The notes under the pieces were generated by a model that was not told the DNA's origin, ran no database searches, and saw only the letters and a list, made by a program, of their open reading frames with translations. This document shows positions 15,285 to 22,032 of a DNA stretch of 24,095 nt, in pieces (position 1 is the first letter of the stretch; each line of letters opens with the position of its first letter). Origin of the DNA: JAHCIE01 sp034431435 (GTDB taxonomy: Bacteria; Chloroflexota; Anaerolineae; Epilineales; JAHCIE01); contig DAOUDG010000070.1 in the NCBI GenBank assembly GCA_034431435.1, positions 1 to 24,095 on the forward strand. The letters are read 5' to 3'. A program made the position numbers and the translations under genes.

Positions 15285-16013
15285 ATGAACACGGACGGCG
15301 ATAGCATGCGCCCCCCCGACGCGCTGAACGTTCTTCAGTTGCGGGGCGTCGAGGGGGCGCGAACGGCGGTGGGGGTGGCTGTGGTCATCGACGTGCTGCG
15401 CGCTTTCACGTCGGCGGCCTACGCTTTCGCCGGTGGCGCGGAGCGCATCCTGCTGGTCGGCACGGTCGAGGCGGCCGAGGCTCTCCAGGCGCGCTACCCC
15501 GATGCGCTACGCATGGGCGAGGTGGGCGGTCGCACCATCCCCGGCTTTGCCCTCAACAACTCGCCCAGCCACGTCCGCCGGGCGGACCTGCGTGGGCGCA
15601 CCATGATCCAGCGCACCGGCGCGGGCACGCCGTGCGCGGTGGCGGCGAGGGGCGCGGACGAGATTCTGCTCGCCAGCTTTGTGGTGGCGGGGGCGACGGC
15701 CCGCTACGCGCTCGCCCGCCGCGCATCGACGGTCAGCCTGATCGCGACGGCGGCCTTCCAGCCGCCGCCCAACGAGGACGACGCCTGCGCGGGCTACCTG
15801 GCGCGGCTGCTGCGCGGCGAGCCGCCGGACGCGGCCCACGCCCTGGCGACGGCCCGCGCCGCCCCCACCGTCGGCCTGTTCATTGACCCCGACGAGCCGG
15901 ACTTCCCGGCCGGCGACCTGGCGCTGGCCTTCGCTCTGGATTCTTTTGATTTCGCTATGCCCGTTGTCCGCGATGGCGACCTGCTGGTTGCCCACCGCGT
16001 CGACGTGCGCTGA
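15285..16013 (+). CDS. 2-phosphosulfolactate phosphatase (ComB) family protein
   Basis: This protein of up to 242 residues matches the ComB family. It has V-V-I-D-V-L-R-A-F-T-S-A at about 33-44, with the conserved Asp36 early in the fold, then G-E-V-G-G, N-N-S-P-S, I-Q-R-T-G-A-G-T, and A-S-F-V-V-A-G-A-T-A. In methanogens ComB hydrolyses 2-phosphosulfolactate in coenzyme M synthesis. No other coenzyme M gene is in the window, so the bacterial role may differ. The start is uncertain: ATG 15285 lacks a clear ribosome site, while ATG 15306 has a weak GGACGGCG upstream. Both precede the conserved core. The pseudogene after it begins 14 bases past its stop. Confidence 0.85.
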   Translation: MNTDGDSMRPPDALNVLQLRGVEGARTAVGVAVVIDVLRAFTSAAYAFAGGAERILLVGTVEAAEALQARYPDALRMGEVGGRTIPGFALNNSPSHVRRADLRGRTMIQRTGAGTPCAVAARGADEILLASFVVAGATARYALARRASTVSLIATAAFQPPPNEDDACAGYLARLLRGEPPDAAHALATARAAPTVGLFIDPDEPDFPAGDLALAFALDSFDFAMPVVRDGDLLVAHRVDVR

Positions 16014-16027
16014 CAGGGGCGGCTGGG

Positions 16028-16506
16028 ATGCGTGAGGCTCTGCCCAGGTGGTTCCTGTACCTCATCGCCACCGTCGCCGTGGTCTGGCTGCTCCAGCCGG
16101 CATGGTACGCGGTCAGCATTCTCTACGAGGTCATCCTTCTTTTCTTCCTGGCCTGGCTGCTAGGTTTCATCCTGGAGCCTCTCATTCGTCGCCTGGAGGA
16201 GGGCTTCGGCCGCTGGGGCGGACTGCCCCGCCCCGCCGCCTGGACCCGATGGCGACGCTACAATCCTTCGGCGCGACAGTGACGGCCGAGTCATTCCGCG
16301 TGGTCACGGGCGTCGCGGGCGTCGTCACGGCGACGCTGCTGACGATGGTCATCAGTGTCTACATGTACCTCGACGCGCCGCGCATCCGGCGACGCATTGA
16401 GCGCCTCGCCCCCGCCTGGACCGAGGAACTCACCTGCCTCGAGGCCGTGGTAGACCGCGTCTGGTGCACCAGACCATCTCCCGCAGCATCATGCCGCGCC
16501 TGGTGA
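16028..16506 (+). pseudogene. AI-2E family permease, decayed
   Basis: The first 60 or so codons from ATG 16028 encode the N-terminal helices of an AI-2E (PF01594) permease, with F-L-A-W-L-L-G-F-I-L-E-P-L-I-R-R-L-E-E. That frame then turns into unrelated sequence and stops at 16280-16282. From about 16250 a different frame carries a middle segment of the same family (V-I-S-V-Y-M-Y-L-D-A-P-R-I-R-R-R-I, then a D-R-V-W segment) and ends at 16506. Roughly 100 residues between the pieces and the entire C-terminal half are missing. Functional members have about 350 residues and several helices. Deletion plus frameshift makes this a clear remnant. Confidence 0.8.
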
Positions 16507-16832
16507 GCTACACGACGGGTTTGCCGACCGTCCTGCCTGCTGACTCCTTTCTTCCCGGCTTCTTCACAGAACGTATCTTACCATGAAGGCTGTGCGTCTT
16601 ATTTCTTGCAGTGCATATCGTTAGCCAGACCTGAGCCGTATGTCAGTCAGGGACAGGCGTTGGCGCGTCAGACACAGCCCGGACTGTGCCCGACGCGCCA
16701 ACGTCACCCGCCGCGGACCATCCACATCCTTACGTGCTTACGTGATACGCGCGTGCCTGTCGCCATCGCATTCCCTCGCCCTCGTGCGGCCGGCCGCTGC
16801 CCCTACCCCCAACCTGTAAGGAGGTTCGTCCC
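16507..16832. other. Intergenic region before the second giant protein
   Basis: No gene is supported in these 326 bases. They contain the hairpin at 16659-16702, a direct repeat TTACGTG at about 16733 and 16740, and the AGGAGG site (about 16819) for the next gene. I could not identify a confident promoter. Confidence 0.55.
16659..16702. terminator. Two-step hairpin upstream of the second giant protein
   Basis: GTTGGCGCGTC (16659-16669) pairs perfectly with GACGCGCCAAC (16692-16702). Inside, CACAG (16673-16677) pairs with CTGTG (16684-16688) across a symmetric three-base internal loop. No T-run follows, so it may be a terminator remnant, a leader structure or a protein-binding dyad. Confidence 0.5.
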
Positions 16833-19800
16833 ATGTACAAACGATGGCTGGCAGTCTTGACCAGTCTAGGGTTGCTGCTTGGCGCGGTAGCCCTGGTCTG
16901 GCAGGCGGATCAGGCCGGAGCCGCCGACCCGCCGCGCCAGATGTTCTTCCCGCTGATTACGCGCGGCGCCTTCGCCACCGGTACCCCCAGCAGCCTGGCC
17001 GTGAGCGTAAGCGGCCAAATCGGGGCCAACGGCAATATCACCTATCGCGTTACGATCACCAACCGGGGCGACAAGACGGTGACCGTGCTGCCGCTGGATT
17101 TTGGCTACAACACCGGCAGCCTGGCCTTCCTGTCGGCCCAATACACCCCTGACCAGCGCGGCCCCGGCGGTCTGCGCTGGAACAACCTGACCGAATTTCC
17201 GGGCATCGGCCCCCTCGCTCCCAACGCGACCCGTACCCTGGACATCGTGATGGATCCCGTCGTGTGTCCGGAGGGCGGCGTCATCACCGTTCAGGCGCTC
17301 ATCAGCGGCGCGCTGGACGCCAGCAATCAGATCATCCCGCCCGCCAGCACCACTGTCGGCCAGAAGCTGTGCACGAGCCTGACAGTAACCAAGTCCATCG
17401 TCGAGCCGACGAGCGGTCAGGCCCTGGTTGGCGACCCCCTCACCTTTGATATCGTGGTCACGAACCCGGCCGCAAATGCCTCAGCCCCGCCGAACCTGCA
17501 GAACGTGCGCGGCATCCAGCTGACGGACCGCTTCAACCCTGACATCATGGTCTACCGTCAGGCGCTGCTGGACGTGGGCAACGGGTTCATCCCCATCAGC
17601 CCCACCACACCTATCACCACGACACCGATAGGCTCGCTGACTTTCAGCGAGGCGCTCGCTAACATCACCCTGCGCCCTGGCGACTCGATGCGCGTGCGCA
17701 TCACCTTCGAGGTCCGCGCCTGCTCGTCCGAGGCAGGTACGGCGAACGTTGCCGAGGTGGGCAGCCCCGGCGCCGGTGGCGCGCTCGTCACCCAGGCGCG
17801 CGGCCAATCGCCGACGATCCGCATCATCTGCCCTAACATCCAGGTGACGAAGAAGATTCTCGCCCCACCGGGCGGCGTGGTGGCTCTCAACGAGAGTATC
17901 ACGTTCACCATCGCCGTCAAGGCGACCGGTAACCAGCCCATCAACGTCATCCCCATGCAGGACGTGTTCGACCCCACGGCGCTGGCTTTTGTCGGCTCCG
18001 ACCCGCAGCCGTCAGGCCCACCCATCGGGGGCACGGTCGAGTGGGACGACCTGAACGAGTCGCGCGGCTCGTCGCTACAACCGGGCGAGACGTACACCGT
18101 CACCGCCGTCTTCCGCGCCGTCGGCTGTCCCGTCGGCGGGCGCACCGCCAACCGCGCCCGTATCGGCAATGCCATCGCCTCGGGTGGCGGCTACGGCTTC
18201 ACCGCGCCCCAGGCGTCGGATACCATCGAGTTCGACATCGCCTGCCCGCGCGTCGACGTGACCAAGCGCGTCGTCACGCCACGGAGCGCGCTCATCCAGG
18301 AGTTGGGTGGCCAGGTCACCTACGAGGTGATGGTCCGCAACTCTGGCAACCTGCCACTGGTTACGGTCCCGCTGACTGACACCTACGACTCGGCGCTGTT
18401 CGACTTCGTCAGCGCGTCTGTCGCGCCGTCGAGCCAGTCGGGCGGGTCGCTGACCTGGGCCAACCTGGCCGCAGGCGGGCCGCTGCAACCCGGCGAGAGT
18501 GTCGTGGTGTTGTTGACCCTCAAGACCAAGATCTGCCCCGACCCGACGAAACCCATCACCAGTGTCAACCGCGCCGGTGTCAGCGGCGCGCGGGCCAGCT
18601 TCCGCACCACGACGCTGGATGTGCCGCCAGACTTCGACCAGGCGGAGGTGGACGTCGTCTGTGCCCAACTGCGTATCAGCAAGACGCTGGTTAGCCCGCC
18701 CAATGGGGCGGTGTCGCCAGGCGCCGTCGGGCGTAACGAGCTGACCTTCAAGATCGAGATCTCCAACACTGGCAACATCACCGTTACCCGGCTGCCACTG
18801 GTGGATGAGTGGGACCCGGCCTATCTGGAGTTCGTGCGCTCGGACATCACGCCGGACGTACCCGGCCAGGGCACGCTGAGTTGGGAGAATCTGACCGCGC
18901 CTGATCGCGGCGGGCCGCTGCTACCGGGGCGCAAGATTACCTTCAACATCATCATGCGCGCCATCGGCTGCCCGGCCGACCAGATCGTGTTCAACAAGGC
19001 GTCCATCGTCGGCGCACTGGCGATCGCGGGCGGCGCCGGTGTCCCGGCCCCGGTCCCCAACGTCTACGCCTCGGATGATGGCCGCGTGGCCTGTCCTAAG
19101 CTAGAGATCACTAAGCGGCTGGTCGCGGCTCCCGATTGCGACATCGTGGGCATCAACCAGGAGATCGCCTTCGAGGTGACGATCCGCAACGTGGGCAACA
19201 GCACGATCGCCACCCTTCCGCTGACCGATACGTACGAGGCGGAGTATCTGGAGTTCGTCAGCGCGACGCCTGCGCCCAACGGGCCGCCGACCTTCAGCGG
19301 TAGCGGCCAGTTCCGTAGCGGAACGGTGGCATGGACCGATGTGACCGGTCCCGCCCCCAACGGCTTTGGGCGAGACTTGCCGCCGGGCGAGAGCGTGACG
19401 GTGCGGGTGACCTTCAAGACGCTGAAGAGCACCTACGACATCATCCGCTCGCCCAACAAGAACACCCTCAACCGCGCGGGTATTACCGGCGCCACGGACG
19501 AGTATGGCTTCACCGCCGCGCCCGTCTCGACGCCGCCAGTGCCGGTGCGCATCGCCCAGGCCGATCTGCACATCGAGAAGATTCAGGAGACCCAGTTCCC
19601 TGAAGTCAACGTTAACCCCAGCGCCCAACTGACGGCGACGTTGCCCATCGGCTACCCCATCCTGCCGCTCACATCGCAGATGAGCAACAAGGTCGCCGTC
19701 CCCGGTGAGGTCATCACCTACGCCGTCAACTACAGCAACACTGGCCCCGATGAGGCGACCTTCGTCCGCATCACGGATGTGATTCCGCCGGGTACGGAGT

Positions 19801-20762
19801 ACCTGGGCCACACACTGGCTTCGTGCCAGGGCCGCGACATCCGCGAAGGCTGCTACATCGGCGAGATCGCGCCGGGGCAGACTGGTCAGTTCAAGGTGAT
19901 GGTCCGCCTGCCACGGGCGACGGAGAGCGGCTTCAGCACCCCGCCCGGCACGACCCTTACCAACACCATCCGTATCGAGTCTGGCTTCTCGATCGCGGGG
20001 CCGACGTGCGGTATCCCCGACTACTTCGGCACCGATAACACCTCGTCGTGGGCCAGCGACGTCATTAGCGACTTTGGTGACGCGCCCGCCACCGCGCAGG
20101 ATGGCCTGCCCGGCTTCGGCGCACAGGTGACTGCCGCCTACAGCGGCAACACCCTCCACGAGTGGCTGGGACGCACCGTCAGCGCCGAGCGTGGCGCCAG
20201 CGATGCGAAGGACCCCGACGGCGCGCCGAACCTCAACCCGTACAACTACGACTTCCACGACGACGGCGCGCTGTATCGCAACCCGTTCAACGCGGGTGTG
20301 CCTTCCAGCCAGCGCTACTATCAGCCGGGTGAGTTCGCCGCCGGCATGAAGGTCATCATCTCGGTGTCCGACGCCAGTAGCGGCCGCTACGCCATCAGCC
20401 CCGACAAGCGTATCTACATCGCGTCGTGGGCGGATGCTAACCGTAACGGCATCTTTGGCGACAACGGCGACAAGGTGATGTTCCTGTGGAATGGCGGCCC
20501 CGGCCTGGTCGGCACCGATGGCAAGCTGTGGCCGTTGGGCCAGCCCTTCTACATCCTGGAGGCCACCGACCTGAACGTCCAGGCGCCTGCCAGTCTGGGC
20601 TGGATGTTTGTCCGCACCCGGCTCAGCTATGGCGCTCCGCCTTCGATGAGCGGGCCGATGGACTACGGCGAGATCGAGGACAACCTGATCGGCGTCTTCC
20701 AGGGTGCGCCGCCTGAGAGCGGCAACCCGCCCGGCCCGGTGCAGCCACCGACGCGGCCGTAA
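16833..20762 (+). CDS. Giant secreted protein: seven DUF11-type repeats and GEVED-like C-terminus
   Basis: This 1309-residue protein starts with a signal peptide (to about residue 31, A-G-A-A-D), then M-F-F-P-L-I-T-R-G. Seven immunoglobulin-like DUF11 repeats follow, starting near residues 53, 183, 335, 474, 613, 757 and 912. Most open with L-x-V-T-K-R-L/V and contain N-x-G-N plus L-x-D-x-[FYW]-[DN]. Nearly every repeat has one Cys in a G-C-P-like turn and a second just before the next repeat, fitting disulfides in an exported protein. The end is a GEVED-like domain from D-F-G-D-A-P (about 1080) and a Pro-rich tail G-P-V-Q-P-P-T-R-P. It lacks the HYDIN and propeller parts of its paralogue at 10388, and no anchor motif is seen. 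AGGAGG lies nine bases before the ATG. Adhesion or matrix structure is the likely role. Confidence 0.9.
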   Translation: MYKRWLAVLTSLGLLLGAVALVWQADQAGAADPPRQMFFPLITRGAFATGTPSSLAVSVSGQIGANGNITYRVTITNRGDKTVTVLPLDFGYNTGSLAFLSAQYTPDQRGPGGLRWNNLTEFPGIGPLAPNATRTLDIVMDPVVCPEGGVITVQALISGALDASNQIIPPASTTVGQKLCTSLTVTKSIVEPTSGQALVGDPLTFDIVVTNPAANASAPPNLQNVRGIQLTDRFNPDIMVYRQALLDVGNGFIPISPTTPITTTPIGSLTFSEALANITLRPGDSMRVRITFEVRACSSEAGTANVAEVGSPGAGGALVTQARGQSPTIRIICPNIQVTKKILAPPGGVVALNESITFTIAVKATGNQPINVIPMQDVFDPTALAFVGSDPQPSGPPIGGTVEWDDLNESRGSSLQPGETYTVTAVFRAVGCPVGGRTANRARIGNAIASGGGYGFTAPQASDTIEFDIACPRVDVTKRVVTPRSALIQELGGQVTYEVMVRNSGNLPLVTVPLTDTYDSALFDFVSASVAPSSQSGGSLTWANLAAGGPLQPGESVVVLLTLKTKICPDPTKPITSVNRAGVSGARASFRTTTLDVPPDFDQAEVDVVCAQLRISKTLVSPPNGAVSPGAVGRNELTFKIEISNTGNITVTRLPLVDEWDPAYLEFVRSDITPDVPGQGTLSWENLTAPDRGGPLLPGRKITFNIIMRAIGCPADQIVFNKASIVGALAIAGGAGVPAPVPNVYASDDGRVACPKLEITKRLVAAPDCDIVGINQEIAFEVTIRNVGNSTIATLPLTDTYEAEYLEFVSATPAPNGPPTFSGSGQFRSGTVAWTDVTGPAPNGFGRDLPPGESVTVRVTFKTLKSTYDIIRSPNKNTLNRAGITGATDEYGFTAAPVSTPPVPVRIAQADLHIEKIQETQFPEVNVNPSAQLTATLPIGYPILPLTSQMSNKVAVPGEVITYAVNYSNTGPDEATFVRITDVIPPGTEYLGHTLASCQGRDIREGCYIGEIAPGQTGQFKVMVRLPRATESGFSTPPGTTLTNTIRIESGFSIAGPTCGIPDYFGTDNTSSWASDVISDFGDAPATAQDGLPGFGAQVTAAYSGNTLHEWLGRTVSAERGASDAKDPDGAPNLNPYNYDFHDDGALYRNPFNAGVPSSQRYYQPGEFAAGMKVIISVSDASSGRYAISPDKRIYIASWADANRNGIFGDNGDKVMFLWNGGPGLVGTDGKLWPLGQPFYILEATDLNVQAPASLGWMFVRTRLSYGAPPSMSGPMDYGEIEDNLIGVFQGAPPESGNPPGPVQPPTRP

Positions 20763-20782
20763 CGGGCACACTGTCCGTGAAT

Positions 20783-20823
20783 CGAAAGGCCCTAAGGGTT
20801 TCCGAAACCCCTAGGGCCTTTCG
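20783..20823. terminator. Bidirectional terminator between convergent genes
   Basis: CGAAAGGCCCTAAGGGTTTC (20783-20802) and its complement (20804-20823) form a 20-bp stem with one mismatch. It lies between the stop of the plus-strand giant protein (20762) and the stop of the minus-strand YceI gene (20836). The A- and T-rich ends of the arms could assist release on either strand. Confidence 0.75.
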
Positions 20824-20835
20824 AGTGCAGTCACG

Positions 20836-21417
20836 TTACGCCGCCACCACCTGCGCCGCCCGCGCCTGCGCGGCCTCGTACTCAGCCAGTGACATGGCTT
20901 GTATCTCGGCGTTGATTCTGATATCGTCGCCGACCAGCCAGCCGCCCGTCTCCAGGGCCGCGTTCCAGTTGAGGTTCCAGTCCTTGCGGTTCACCTTCGT
21001 CTCGGCGCTGAGGCCCCAGCGCTGGCCACCCCACGGGTTCGTACCGCGCCCCTCGTCCGTTACCTTGAAGGTGACGGGCTTTGTCGTGCCACGGATGGTG
21101 AGGTCGCCGGTGACCTTGTACTCATTGCCGTGTACGTGCTCGACCTTCGTGCTCTTGAAGACCATGGTCGGGTGCTCTTCGGCGTGGAAGAAGTCGGGCG
21201 AGCGGAGATGATCATCGCGCTGGCCCTGGTTCGTGTCGACACTGTGGGTATAGACCGCGCCTTCGACGGTCGAGTTCTCGATATTGCTAGGATCAAGCTC
21301 GATTCGGCCCTCGAATTGGTTAAAGCGGCCGCGCACGTTGGTAATCATCATGTGCTTGGCGGAGAATTCCAACAGGGTATGGGATGGCTCGATGATCCAG
21401 ACTTCACGCTCGGACAT
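20836..21417 (-). CDS. YceI family lipid-binding protein (cytoplasmic form)
   Basis: This 193-residue protein has the YceI signatures: W-x-I-E-P-S-H-T-L-L-E-F-S-A-K-H at the start, V-R-G-R-F-x-x-F-E-G, S-V-D-T-N-Q-G-Q-R-D-D-H-L-R-S-P-D-F-F, G-D-L-T-I-R-G-T-T-K-P-V, and W-G-L-S-A-E-T-K-V-N-R-K-D-W. The family forms a lipocalin-like barrel that binds isoprenoid or other amphiphilic molecules. ATG 21417 has a near-perfect AAGGAGGT site. A longer frame to 21474 adds 19 residues without a ribosome site and is not preferred. No signal peptide is present, so it is probably cytoplasmic, unlike E. coli YceI. It lies downstream of a MarR regulator gene on the same strand and has its own promoter. Confidence 0.9.
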   Translation of the reverse strand: MSEREVWIIEPSHTLLEFSAKHMMITNVRGRFNQFEGRIELDPSNIENSTVEGAVYTHSVDTNQGQRDDHLRSPDFFHAEEHPTMVFKSTKVEHVHGNEYKVTGDLTIRGTTKPVTFKVTDEGRGTNPWGGQRWGLSAETKVNRKDWNLNWNAALETGGWLVGDDIRINAEIQAMSLAEYEAAQARAAQVVAA

Positions 21418-21496
21418 GGGTGCAACCTCCTTGAGGTACAGGGCCTGCGGCCCCAGCTGAGATACGAGGCCCACGCAATAACCATCATACGTGGAC

Positions 21497-21525
21497 AGTA
21501 TAGGGATAAATCTTACATCTATGAA
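21497..21525 (-). promoter_or_regulatory. Promoter of the YceI gene with MarR-like site
   Basis: On the minus strand TTCATA (21525-21520), a 17-bp spacer and TATACT (21502-21497). The sequence TACATCTATGAA (21514-21525) overlaps the -35 box and matches the MarR-gene palindrome TTCATGCATGAA at 9 of 12 positions. Confidence 0.55.
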
Positions 21526-21553
21526 CTATCTCGGCAAAAAAAGAGAGAGCCGC

Positions 21554-21997
21554 TTATCTGCCGTCGTTCAGGTGTGCGAGCAGCGCCACCAGCCGCGCCC
21601 GGTCGTCCAGCGACAGGGAACGCAGCAGGTCCATCTCGGTGCGGGCCTGCGCGTCGCGGCCGGCCGCGTACGCCTCGCGGCCCTTGTCGGTGATCACGGC
21701 GCGCACGCTGCGGCGGTCCTCAGGGTCGGGGACGCGCCGCACCAGCCCGTCGGCCTCCAGACGGTCCACCAGCTGGGTGATATTCGACTTCACGCACGCC
21801 AGCCGCTCGGCCAGGTAACCCAGGGGGGCCGACCCATTCGCCTCCACCAGGTTGCGGAGGACGCCCATCTTGGCGAGGGACAGACCATAAGGCTCCAGCG
21901 CGCTATCCAGGCGGTGGTCGATCATATGACCCGCCTGAGCCAGGCTAGCGACGAGGGCGCTCGTGGTGACGAACTCTCTCTCTTGCGTTTCGTTCAT
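21554..21997 (-). CDS. MarR family transcriptional regulator
   Basis: This is a 147-residue winged-helix regulator. An N-terminal dimerisation helix region precedes the DNA-binding part at about 40-108: A-P-L-G-Y-L-A-E-R-L, the recognition helix around K-S-N-I-T-Q-L-V-D-R-L, and the wing with D-x-E-D-R-R-S-V-R-A-V-I-T-D-K-G. Its only cysteine is C68, in the DNA-binding domain, so it is not an obvious OhrR-type redox sensor. The frame is open to 22048, but that region contains the promoter, so ATG 21997 is the start. The start codon lies seven bases past the -10 box with no Shine-Dalgarno, predicting a leaderless mRNA. A palindrome over the start suggests autorepression, and a related site at the yceI promoter suggests yceI as a target. 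Confidence 0.9.
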   Translation of the reverse strand: MNETQEREFVTTSALVASLAQAGHMIDHRLDSALEPYGLSLAKMGVLRNLVEANGSAPLGYLAERLACVKSNITQLVDRLEADGLVRRVPDPEDRRSVRAVITDKGREAYAAGRDAQARTEMDLLRSLSLDDRARLVALLAHLNDGR

Positions 21998-22004
21998 GCA
22001 TGAA
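21993..22004. promoter_or_regulatory. Palindrome at the MarR start (candidate operator)
   Basis: TTCATGCATGAA is a perfect 12-bp palindrome that overlaps the last base of the -10 box, the expected transcription start and the ATG. Binding there would block initiation. Confidence 0.6.
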
Positions 22005-22032
22005 TTATACAGCATAAAAGCAGGCTTGTCAA
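22004..22032 (-). promoter_or_regulatory. Perfect consensus promoter of the MarR gene
   Basis: On the minus strand TTGACA (22032-22027), exactly 17 bp and TATAAT (22009-22004): a full consensus sigma70 promoter. The -35 box overlaps the stop codon of the upstream kinase gene. Initiation falls on or next to the MarR ATG. Confidence 0.9.
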
